Source of the DNA: Candidatus Dadabacteria bacterium
GTDB lineage: Bacteria > Desulfobacterota_D > UBA1144 > Nemesobacterales > UBA2774
Assembly: GCA_020027805.1 (NCBI GenBank)
Contig: JAHKKQ010000015.1
Location: 1 to 20,494, forward strand
Reading direction: 5' to 3'
DNA length: 20,494 nt
The notes under the pieces were generated by a model. That model was not told the DNA's origin. It was given only the letters and a program-made list of their open reading frames with translations, and made no database searches. A program made the translations under genes and the position numbers. Shown here piece by piece: positions 1 to 5,661 of the stretch (its first letter is position 1; every line of letters begins with the position of its first letter).

Positions 1-552
1 GACTATGTTTCGGCCGCGCTCGGAAATATCGAGAAGGAACATGCCCGTGAAGCAGAAAGGCTCGAGTTCGTGACAATAGGGGGTATTGGTTCGGACAGCA
101 GCGATTATAGTCGTCAGGCCTTTCAGGGCTTCAATCGGCTCGATAAAGTCACGTATGCCGATCTCGGCCATATCCCCCATGATGACGTGATGCGTGTGAT
201 GTCAGCGGCTGACGCGCTCATCATGCCCTCAGTATACGAGCCCTTCGGACTCGTGCTGCTCGAAGCCATGGTAAACGGATGCCTGGTCCTTTCATCGGAC
301 GCGGACGGCCCGCGCGGCGTGGTAAAGGCGCCGTGGGGCATCCTTATGCGGTTTCAGGACCCCGCGTTGAGGGTGAGCGAGGTCGAGCGTGGCATCCTCA
401 AATTGCTTTCCTTATCGAGAGAGGAACTGAGGAGACTCTCTGGCGAGGCGCGTACGGCGGCGGGCGAATACGACTGGAGGGATAGCGCCAGGGTAAACAT
501 CGAGGCCATCGATGAGGCGCGGGCGATCGTCTCTCGTACCCGCGGCTTGTAA
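1..552 (+). CDS. Glycosyltransferase, GT-B fold (family 4-like), 3' part only
   Basis: The frame is open from base 1 to TAA at 550-552, so this is the C-terminal 183 codons of a gene that starts outside the window. Visible is the nucleotide-sugar-binding half of a retaining GT-B glycosyltransferase. A stretch of the type DDVMRVMSAADALIMPS is followed by YEPFGLVLLEAM, the E-x7-E signature of GT4-type enzymes, and then a conserved G-rich turn (DADGPRGVV). A short helical C-terminus closes the protein. The family transfers a sugar from an activated donor to a glycan, lipid or small acceptor; donor and acceptor cannot be told from this half. No partner gene is visible, because the next gene is 280 bp away and has its own ribosome-binding site. 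Class is secure, substrate unknown. Confidence 0.85.
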   Translation, partial: DYVSAALGNIEKEHAREAERLEFVTIGGIGSDSSDYSRQAFQGFNRLDKVTYADLGHIPHDDVMRVMSAADALIMPSVYEPFGLVLLEAMVNGCLVLSSDADGPRGVVKAPWGILMRFQDPALRVSEVERGILKLLSLSREELRRLSGEARTAAGEYDWRDSARVNIEAIDEARAIVSRTRGL

Positions 553-816
553 TTCCATATGTCTTGATTCATTGCGGAATTGCCCGAATCCAAAATCCGG
601 GAGCGCGGGCTTAAACAAAATAGCGCTGATAAGACCGGGAAGGCCGTACCTGCACGAACAATCCGGCTTGTACGAATCGGTACAGGCGGAAGCTCCGAGC
701 ATCGACATGCGAATCCGTGGACTCCTAACCCCCTGCATTGACATAACATTTGAGTGATCCCCCCGCACGGCACGGGGATTGCACTTAACATTCCTCAGAT
801 ATTCAGCTCGATTGAC

Positions 817-822
817 AGGAGG
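817..822 (+). promoter_or_regulatory. Shine-Dalgarno AGGAGG of the OmpA-like gene
   Basis: A perfect AGGAGG lies 9 nt before the ATG at 832 and decides that start over the upstream in-frame GTG at 754. Confidence 0.8.
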
Positions 823-831
823 TTCATCGAT

Positions 832-1380
832 ATGAGTAAAAAATCTAATTTTTGGAATGGATTCTACAAGCATTTTATGACCGTCGTTATGGGATTATTC
901 ATGCTCTATGCCGTATCCGCCGCCTACATCCGTACAGCTTCGAGCGGACAGGAACCCGATTCCGGGACATCAGTCGCAGTCTCCGCATCCGGTCCCTCCG
1001 TACCCGACCCCTACAACCCCGAATTGAAGGACATATTCTTCGACCGGGACAGCTATGAAATAAGGGGTGACGCAAAGCCTGTGCTCGATGAAAACGCCGA
1101 GCTCCTCAAAAGCGAACCCGGAACCTATGTCGTAATAGAGTCTTATTGCGACGCCCGCGAGGAATCGCCCTCGCGCCTCGGTATCAGGAGGGGGGATGCC
1201 GTTAAGGAATATATCCTGAGTCTGGGCGTGGACGCGGAACAGGTCCTGACTGTGAATAAATGCACTGTATACGATATGCAGCTCGTCGGGAGCTACGAAA
1301 CCGTAAGGCTCGACAGCCGGGTGCATTTCGTGGCGTTAGACCAGTCGGCCGACAGGGACCGTCTGGCCTCAGCCAGGTGA
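832..1380 (+). CDS. Divergent OmpA/Pal-domain envelope protein
   Basis: A 182-aa protein. The ATG at 832 is chosen because a perfect AGGAGG (817-822) lies 9 nt upstream; the frame is open to a GTG at 754 but without such a site. Residues about 11-32 form one hydrophobic segment, a signal or membrane anchor, with no lipobox cysteine. A low-complexity Ser/Pro/Thr linker follows, then an OmpA-like domain (about 65-170) beginning DIFFDRDSYEI. Family knowledge: such domains bind peptidoglycan diaminopimelate through an Asp and an Arg. Here D107 sits in SYCD instead of the usual GH-x-D, and R119/R120 fit the arginine pair, but the intervening segment is about two residues shorter than in Pal. Two cysteines (C106 and one near 143) are unusual. 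Probably a periplasmic cell-wall-tethering protein; it is not a canonical Pal lipoprotein and no tol genes are adjacent. Confidence 0.72.
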   Translation: MSKKSNFWNGFYKHFMTVVMGLFMLYAVSAAYIRTASSGQEPDSGTSVAVSASGPSVPDPYNPELKDIFFDRDSYEIRGDAKPVLDENAELLKSEPGTYVVIESYCDAREESPSRLGIRRGDAVKEYILSLGVDAEQVLTVNKCTVYDMQLVGSYETVRLDSRVHFVALDQSADRDRLASAR

Positions 1381-1714
1381 CGTACAAAGCGGGGGACTGA
1401 AAAAAGCGATAGACAGGATAGAACATCCCTCTTACCTCTGATTGCAACAAAGCCGGAGGGCGGCAATATGTCTCCCTTCGGCTTATTAATGTCAGACCGA
1501 ACCCAAACTCTCAGACGTCCCCATAAGACCTAATCCGTAATCATCAGCCCGGAAATCGTTTCAGGGACGAACCGGTCCCGCCAACAAACAGGGATATACC
1601 GGAAACATGGAATGGAATTATGGCCGGGGCACTTGGGTTCCGTCCTTAAACTTGCCATGTTCGGGAAATATATCTTCAGTCAATAAAGGAACCGGGTATC
1701 GGTGCACACGTGAG
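1381..1714. other. Intergenic region between convergent genes
   Basis: This 334-bp stretch separates the ends of the OmpA-like gene (+) and the KefB-type gene (-). It has no convincing reading frame. It holds one strong hairpin (1450-1484, listed separately) and a smaller stem GGGAC/GTCCC at 1564-1579 with a 6-nt loop and no T run. Confidence 0.6.
1450..1484. terminator. Probable bidirectional terminator hairpin
   Basis: AAGCCGGAGGG (1450-1460) pairs with CCCTTCGGCTT (1474-1484): an 11-bp stem with a single G-T wobble and a 13-nt loop. It lies 70 bp after the OmpA-like stop and 230 bp beyond the end of the convergent antiporter gene. On the minus strand it is followed by a moderately T-rich tail (CTTTGTTGC); on the plus strand the tail is only TTATTAAT. 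It probably ends transcripts from one or both sides. Confidence 0.45.
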
Positions 1715-3718
1715 CTATGTACCTTTATCCCGTATCTCCGGGTTTTCAAGCAGACTATCGAAATTTGAGATTTTATCCCGGGTTCCGAGTACATAAATCT
1801 CATCATTCGCACGAAATTTGATGCTGCTGTCGGGATTGGACAATATTTCGGAATCCCTCCGTATGGCCAGGACCGAAATCCCGTATTTCTTTCTCAGATC
1901 GAGTTCATATGAGCTCTTATTTACGAGTAGCGAGCCCTCGTGAACGAATAATACCACTATATCGACATCGGGGATTCGGACCTTCAGATCGGAAATGAAG
2001 GGCTGCTCATCTTTAGGGCTTCTCAGCATCTTATACGTATCCGCGCGCACCTCGGCGATCAGCTCTTCAATTTTATCCCTGGAAACGAGGTACTTCGACA
2101 ATACCCTCGTGAATATCTCGATCGACGTTTCAAACTCTTCCGGAATCACTTCGTCGGCGCCGAGTTTATAAAGCGGGTTTACCTCCTGGACATAACGAGT
2201 CCTCGAGATAAGGTACGCCCCCGGGCTCATCCTGCGCGCAAGCTCGATCACCCTGCGGTTAGCAGCCGGGTCGTTAATTACCGACACAATTATTCTCGCG
2301 CTTCTTATGTGCGCATGTTCGAGAACCGCTTCATTCGTAGCGTCGCCGTAATAAATCGTCTCCCCTTTGGTCTGACCTTTCTTCACGAGGTCGGGGTTTA
2401 TCTCGATTATCACGTAAGGGATGCCGGCGATACCGGCCGCTTGGGCGAGGTTCCTTCCGTTGAGGCCGTAGCCGATTATGACTAGGTGGTCCTCCATCTT
2501 CAGGACGGGGGAATCGGGGACAGGCCTTATGCCCGACCTTATCTTCTCAGGCAAGGGTAAACGCAGTACGAGATCCGCAACGCGGGGAGCGAGCAGCGTT
2601 ATGAAAGGCGTTGCCGACATCGTAATCACCGATACGGCTAAGAAAATCTGATAAGATGCTTGACTGAGTACGCCGTGCTCAACTCCTGACTCGGATAATA
2701 TGAATGAAAACTCGCCGATCTGAGAAAGGGCCAAGCCTATTATAATCGAAGTGCGGAGCGGCAGTCCGAGCAGAATAGCCGCGAGACCCGCAATGACAGC
2801 TTTAATGACGATAACACCCAAAACGATCAGCCCCGCAAGCTCGGGCTGCTGCAGCACAAAACCGATGTCCAGCAGCATCCCTATCGAAATAAAAAAGAAA
2901 CTCGTAAACACGTCTCGGAAAGGCAGTATATTGCCGAGGGCTTCGTGACTGTATGCAGATTCGGATATTATCAATCCCGCCAGGAAAGCGCCGATAGAGA
3001 GTGAAAAGCCCGCACTGGAAGTCACCCAGGCTATCGCGAGACATATAAAAAAAATGCTGAACAGGAAAACTTCCCTGTTCCGGGTCCGGGTGACTTGATT
3101 CAGGATGAAAGGCACGATATATCTGGCGCTGAGCACTACGAGTAAAATTATCCCTACGCCTTTTATAAGAATAGCGGCTAAGGATTCCTCCCTTACAGCG
3201 CTTACACCGGAAAGCAGCGGCACGGCCAGTATCATCGGAACTATAATAATGTCCTGGAATATCAGGATGCCGAGCGTCGTGCTGCCTTGCGGGCTCTCTA
3301 CTTCGGCCCTTTGCTGGAGCAGCCTGAGCACAATCGCCGTGCTGCTGAGAGAAATAAGAAAGCCGATGAATATGGCCTCTCCCAATGGATAACCCGCCTG
3401 AGTGGCTATGATCGAGGCTGTCAGTATGGTTAGCAGCACCTGTACCGAACCGCCGACCAGCACCGATCTCCTTAGTTGAAAGAGTCTTGCGAACGATAAC
3501 TCGATCCCGATGGTGAAAAGCAGCAAAACAACCCCGACTTCCGCCAATATTTTGACATCCCGGACGTCCCCGATGAAACCCAGGCCGTGAGGGCCGGCCA
3601 GAATGCCGGTTATGAGGAAACCCACGATCGTCGGCAGCCTGAAACGTTGACAGATATAAACAATCGCAACAGTTAGACCGAGGACAATCAGAATATCAGT
3701 TAACAGACCGGTTGCCAT
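1715..3718 (-). CDS. KefB/YbaL-type CPA2 cation:proton antiporter with RCK (TrkA-N/TrkA-C) domains
   Basis: A 667-aa inner-membrane protein starting at ATG 3718; the beginning (ATGLLTDILIVLGLTVAIV) is a normal family N-terminus. Residues 1 to about 385 are a dense series of membrane helices of the Na+/H+ exchanger fold, including SLSSTAIVLRLL and FFFISIGMLLD, which are typical of KefB-like members. A Rossmann nucleotide-binding domain follows with GYGLNG at 416-421 (TrkA-N/RCK). A TrkA-C domain occupies about residues 575-660. Family role: K+ or Na+ exchange for H+ gated by nucleotide or glutathione adducts on the RCK domain. The ion and ligand cannot be decided here, and no KefF/KefG-type ancillary flavoprotein gene is adjacent. 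The gene stands alone with its own likely promoter at 3811-3840. Confidence 0.92.
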   Translation of the reverse strand: MATGLLTDILIVLGLTVAIVYICQRFRLPTIVGFLITGILAGPHGLGFIGDVRDVKILAEVGVVLLLFTIGIELSFARLFQLRRSVLVGGSVQVLLTILTASIIATQAGYPLGEAIFIGFLISLSSTAIVLRLLQQRAEVESPQGSTTLGILIFQDIIIVPMILAVPLLSGVSAVREESLAAILIKGVGIILLVVLSARYIVPFILNQVTRTRNREVFLFSIFFICLAIAWVTSSAGFSLSIGAFLAGLIISESAYSHEALGNILPFRDVFTSFFFISIGMLLDIGFVLQQPELAGLIVLGVIVIKAVIAGLAAILLGLPLRTSIIIGLALSQIGEFSFILSESGVEHGVLSQASYQIFLAVSVITMSATPFITLLAPRVADLVLRLPLPEKIRSGIRPVPDSPVLKMEDHLVIIGYGLNGRNLAQAAGIAGIPYVIIEINPDLVKKGQTKGETIYYGDATNEAVLEHAHIRSARIIVSVINDPAANRRVIELARRMSPGAYLISRTRYVQEVNPLYKLGADEVIPEEFETSIEIFTRVLSKYLVSRDKIEELIAEVRADTYKMLRSPKDEQPFISDLKVRIPDVDIVVLFVHEGSLLVNKSSYELDLRKKYGISVLAIRRDSEILSNPDSSIKFRANDEIYVLGTRDKISNFDSLLENPEIRDKGT

Positions 3719-3810
3719 GTTAAGTATTAGTATCTATTCGGCTGAGAGATAAGTCCGAATTGACAAGAAACAGTGCTCCACCCTCTTTTGCCGTAAAGCC
3801 CTGAACATTG

Positions 3811-3840
3811 ATTATACCAAACTCCCCATACTTTTGACGA
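3811..3840 (-). promoter_or_regulatory. Likely sigma70 promoter of the KefB-type antiporter gene
   Basis: On the minus strand TCGTCA (3840-3835, four matches to TTGACA) is 18 bp from a perfect TATAAT (3816-3811). The TG one base upstream of that -10 makes it an extended -10. The predicted start near 3804 gives a leader of about 85 nt before ATG 3718. Confidence 0.5.
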
Positions 3841-3975
3841 TGATCGTTACCGTGTCAATCGAGCGGAGATTATTGTGAAGGCGCTGTCAATCGTTAGAAA
3901 TACAGGGGCTTTAATATGGAATCAAGATCGAAGAATACATACCGTTCGGTTTCGGGGAAGATGCAGGAAAGCTAT

Positions 3976-4049
3976 TGGCTGGGGCACTAGGATTCGAACC
4001 TAGACTGGTGGATCCAGAGTCCACAGTACTACCGTTATACTATGCCCCA
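3976..4049 (-). tRNA. tRNA-Gln(CTG), CCA end encoded
   Basis: Reading leftward from 4049: a perfect 7-bp acceptor stem starting with U1, as is usual for tRNA-Gln; a 4-bp D stem with loop AACGGTA; anticodon stem GTGGA/TCCAC with loop CTCTGGA; a 4-nt variable region; T arm CTAGG-TTCGAAT-CCTAG; discriminator G; and genomically encoded CCA at 3978-3976. The anticodon CTG is at 4017-4015, decoding CAG. All arms pair and the total length is 74 nt. Confidence 0.97.
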
Positions 4050-4060
4050 ACAGGGTCTAA

Positions 4061-4089
4061 ATTATTTATAATTATACCTTTTCCGTCAA
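4061..4089 (-). promoter_or_regulatory. Likely promoter of tRNA-Gln
   Basis: Minus-strand TTGACG (4089-4084) is followed after 17 bp by AATAAT (4066-4061), each five of six to consensus. The predicted start near 4054 leaves only about 5 nt before the mature tRNA 5' end at 4049. It is back-to-back with the rightward promoter at 4095. Confidence 0.5.
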
Positions 4090-4094
4090 GTATC

Positions 4095-4122
4095 TTGATA
4101 GCGGGCGTCCTTTGGATAAAAT
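4095..4122 (+). promoter_or_regulatory. Likely promoter of the 59-aa ORF-queF group
   Basis: TTGATA (4095-4100), a 16-bp spacer and TAAAAT (4117-4122), each five of six to consensus. The predicted start near 4129 gives a leader of about 30 nt that contains the AAAGGAG ribosome-binding site. The two divergent -35 boxes are 5 bp apart and mirror each other (TCAAG-TAT-CTTGA). Confidence 0.5.
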
Positions 4123-4159
4123 AGAACTGTGGAAATACTAGGGAAAGGAGATTTTTCGT

Positions 4160-4339
4160 ATGCCTGCTAAGACTCTGACCGTGAGGGCGAAAAGCAAAGA
4201 AGAGCTCAGGAAAAACGTCGACAAGGTTTTAAAAGACGCATCCAGGAAAGGCATGATCTTCGTGAAACAGGGGTATAAGGAAAGCAGGATAAAAAAATCC
4301 AAGGGCGAATACGAAATAGAAATCGAGGTACACTCTTAA
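4160..4339 (+). CDS. Small basic protein of unknown function, first gene before queF
   Basis: A 59-aa ORF with ATG at 4160, AAAGGAG (4144-4150) 9 nt upstream and a plausible promoter at 4095-4122, so translation is well supported. The protein is Lys/Arg-rich. An early strand-like segment (KTLTVRAKS) is followed by a charged helix (KEELRKNVDKVLKDASRKG), then a second strand-like part ending EYEIEIEVHS. The pattern suggests a compact alpha/beta fold with no membrane segment and no cysteines. I do not recognise a family. It lies 11 bp upstream of queF on the same strand and is probably cotranscribed with it, but that does not establish a role in queuosine synthesis. The AGG/ATA-rich codon usage is like that of its neighbours, which argues for a resident gene. 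Confidence 0.7.
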   Translation: MPAKTLTVRAKSKEELRKNVDKVLKDASRKGMIFVKQGYKESRIKKSKGEYEIEIEVHS

Positions 4340-4350
4340 AATAATACAAG

Positions 4351-4734
4351 ATGGAAAAGACGCCTTCTCAAAAGCTTGAGACTTTCGATAATCAGTACCC
4401 CGGAAGGGAATACGAAATCGATATCACGTGTCCGGAATTCACGTGCGTATGTCCCAAAACCGGTCAGCCCGACTTCGCTTCTATCAATATCAAATACGTA
4501 CCCGACCGGCTGTGCATTGAGCTGAAATCGCTTAAGCTCTACATGTTTTCTTACCGCGGCATCGGCACATTCCACGAGCACGTCACGAATAAGATCCTCG
4601 ACGACGTAGTCGAGGCGTGCAAGCCGGTGAGAGCCGAGGTAACAGGGGATTTCAACGTAAGGGGCGGAATCAAAACAGTGGTCAGGGCATCCTATCATCA
4701 GAGCGGGAGCGGGAAAGCGGGATTCAAACGATAA
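4351..4734 (+). CDS. queF: NADPH-dependent 7-cyano-7-deazaguanine reductase (preQ0 reductase), QueF
   Basis: A 127-aa protein matching the short, B. subtilis-type QueF subfamily. It reduces the nitrile of preQ0 to the aminomethyl of preQ1 with NADPH, a cytosolic step of queuosine tRNA modification. The active-site segment VCPKTGQPDF gives C34, the thioimide nucleophile, and D41, the proton donor, with the same 7-residue spacing as C55/D62 of the Bacillus enzyme. The QueF motif ELKSLKLY lies at 57-64 and FHE at 74-76 supplies the substrate-binding glutamate. ATG 4351 has no clear Shine-Dalgarno and lies 11 bp after the preceding stop, so it is probably read by coupling. No queC, queD, queE or tgt is in the window. 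A 16-bp palindrome follows at 4782-4797. Confidence 0.96.
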   Translation: MEKTPSQKLETFDNQYPGREYEIDITCPEFTCVCPKTGQPDFASINIKYVPDRLCIELKSLKLYMFSYRGIGTFHEHVTNKILDDVVEACKPVRAEVTGDFNVRGGIKTVVRASYHQSGSGKAGFKR

Positions 4735-4781
4735 ACGAAGTTAATTAATGCGCATCGAATAGCGTGCGGTCGTTTATGATA

Positions 4782-4797
4782 ATCCGGCCGGCCGGAT
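4782..4797. repeat. Perfect 16-bp GC-rich palindrome
   Basis: ATCCGGCCGGCCGGAT is fully self-complementary and sits 48 bp after the queF stop and 50 bp before the permease ATG. There is no following T run, so it is a poor intrinsic terminator. It could be an RNA hairpin or a protein site; a further GGCCGG lies just downstream. Confidence 0.5.
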
Positions 4798-4846
4798 GTA
4801 GGCCGGCGGAAATACCAGTATCCCTTTGTATCGAGACAGGCGGCCT

Positions 4847-5659
4847 ATGCTTGTGAAGATCCAGATTATTGTTACCGCCCTGATTATTACAGTGATAATA
4901 GGAATAGCCCTCGCTGCCCCCTATATCGCTCCCTATGAATATGACGAAACCGATTTCGGGAACACCCTCGCAAAACCCGGAAGCAAACACTTGATGGGCA
5001 CGGATCAGGAGGGCAGAGACCTCCTCAGCAGGATAATATACGGCTCGAGGGTGTCGATAACGGTTGCCATCGGCACGGCGCTCATAGCCCTGATTATAGG
5101 GACGGTCTACGGCGCGGTCTCCGGATACAGGGGCGGGAAGACCGACGAAGTAATGATGAGGCTCGTCGACATCTTCTATTCACTCCCCGACCTCCTTCTC
5201 ATTGTCCTCATTACGCTCGTCATAGGAAGGGGGGTCCTTGGAATAGTCCTCGCGCTCGGACTCACCGCGTGGATGCGGCTGGCCAGGATAGTGAGGGGGA
5301 GCGTGCTCCAGCTCAAAGGGGTCGAGTTCGTCCAGTCTGCAAAGAGTCTGGGGGCATCTCCGGCGAGAATACTGGGTTACCACATAATCCCGAACATACT
5401 GAGCCCGCTTATTATAACGCTCACTTTCGCGGTGCCTTATGCAATACTCGCGGAATCCACCTTGAGCTTTTTGGGACTCGGTATCGCGCCGCCCGAGTCG
5501 AGCTGGGGGACGCTCGCGAGCACGGGCTGGCAGGGCATGAGGACCTTTCCTCACCTCATAGTATTCCCGAGCCTCGCTATTTTTATTACGGCATTTTCAT
5601 TTAACCTATTCGGTGAGGGCATGAGGGACTACCTCGATCCGCAGAAAAGAGGGAGGTAA
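4847..5659 (+). CDS. DppC/OppC-type ABC transporter permease, orphan
   Basis: A 270-aa inner-membrane protein of the peptide/nickel-type binding-protein-dependent permease family. The N-terminus has one helix followed by APYIAPYEYDETDF and LMGTDQEGRDLLSR, the hallmark start of DppC-like subunits. Four to five more helices follow. The ATPase-coupling EAA loop reads EFVQSAKSLGASPARILGYHIIPN-like at about residues 160-185. The end, GEGMRDYLDPQ, is also canonical. ATG 4847 is preferred; an in-frame TTG at 4826 is possible, and neither has a strong ribosome-binding site. Such permeases work with a DppB partner, two ATPases and a solute-binding protein, and none of these is nearby. Its stop is 2 bp before the transglycosylase ATG, whose ribosome-binding site lies in this gene's last codons, so the two are coupled. 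Confidence 0.9.
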   Translation: MLVKIQIIVTALIITVIIGIALAAPYIAPYEYDETDFGNTLAKPGSKHLMGTDQEGRDLLSRIIYGSRVSITVAIGTALIALIIGTVYGAVSGYRGGKTDEVMMRLVDIFYSLPDLLLIVLITLVIGRGVLGIVLALGLTAWMRLARIVRGSVLQLKGVEFVQSAKSLGASPARILGYHIIPNILSPLIITLTFAVPYAILAESTLSFLGLGIAPPESSWGTLASTGWQGMRTFPHLIVFPSLAIFITAFSFNLFGEGMRDYLDPQKRGR

Positions 5660-5661
5660 AT

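Noticed and set aside
669..684. TGTAC-6-GTACA inverted repeat in the gap after the glycosyltransferase
   Set aside because: Short arms and no nearby promoter to regulate; expected by chance at this size.
738..743. Perfect TTGACA upstream of the OmpA-like gene
   Set aside because: The positions 16-18 bp downstream are C/G-rich (ccccgc) with no -10-like hexamer, so I do not call a promoter.
757..779. ATCCCC/GGGGAT 6-bp stem before the OmpA-like gene
   Set aside because: 11-nt loop and no T run; too weak to call a terminator or a riboswitch.
4123..4159. preQ1 riboswitch in front of the 59-aa ORF-queF group
   Set aside because: The predicted leader is only about 30 nt and has no C-rich loop plus A-rich tail pattern.
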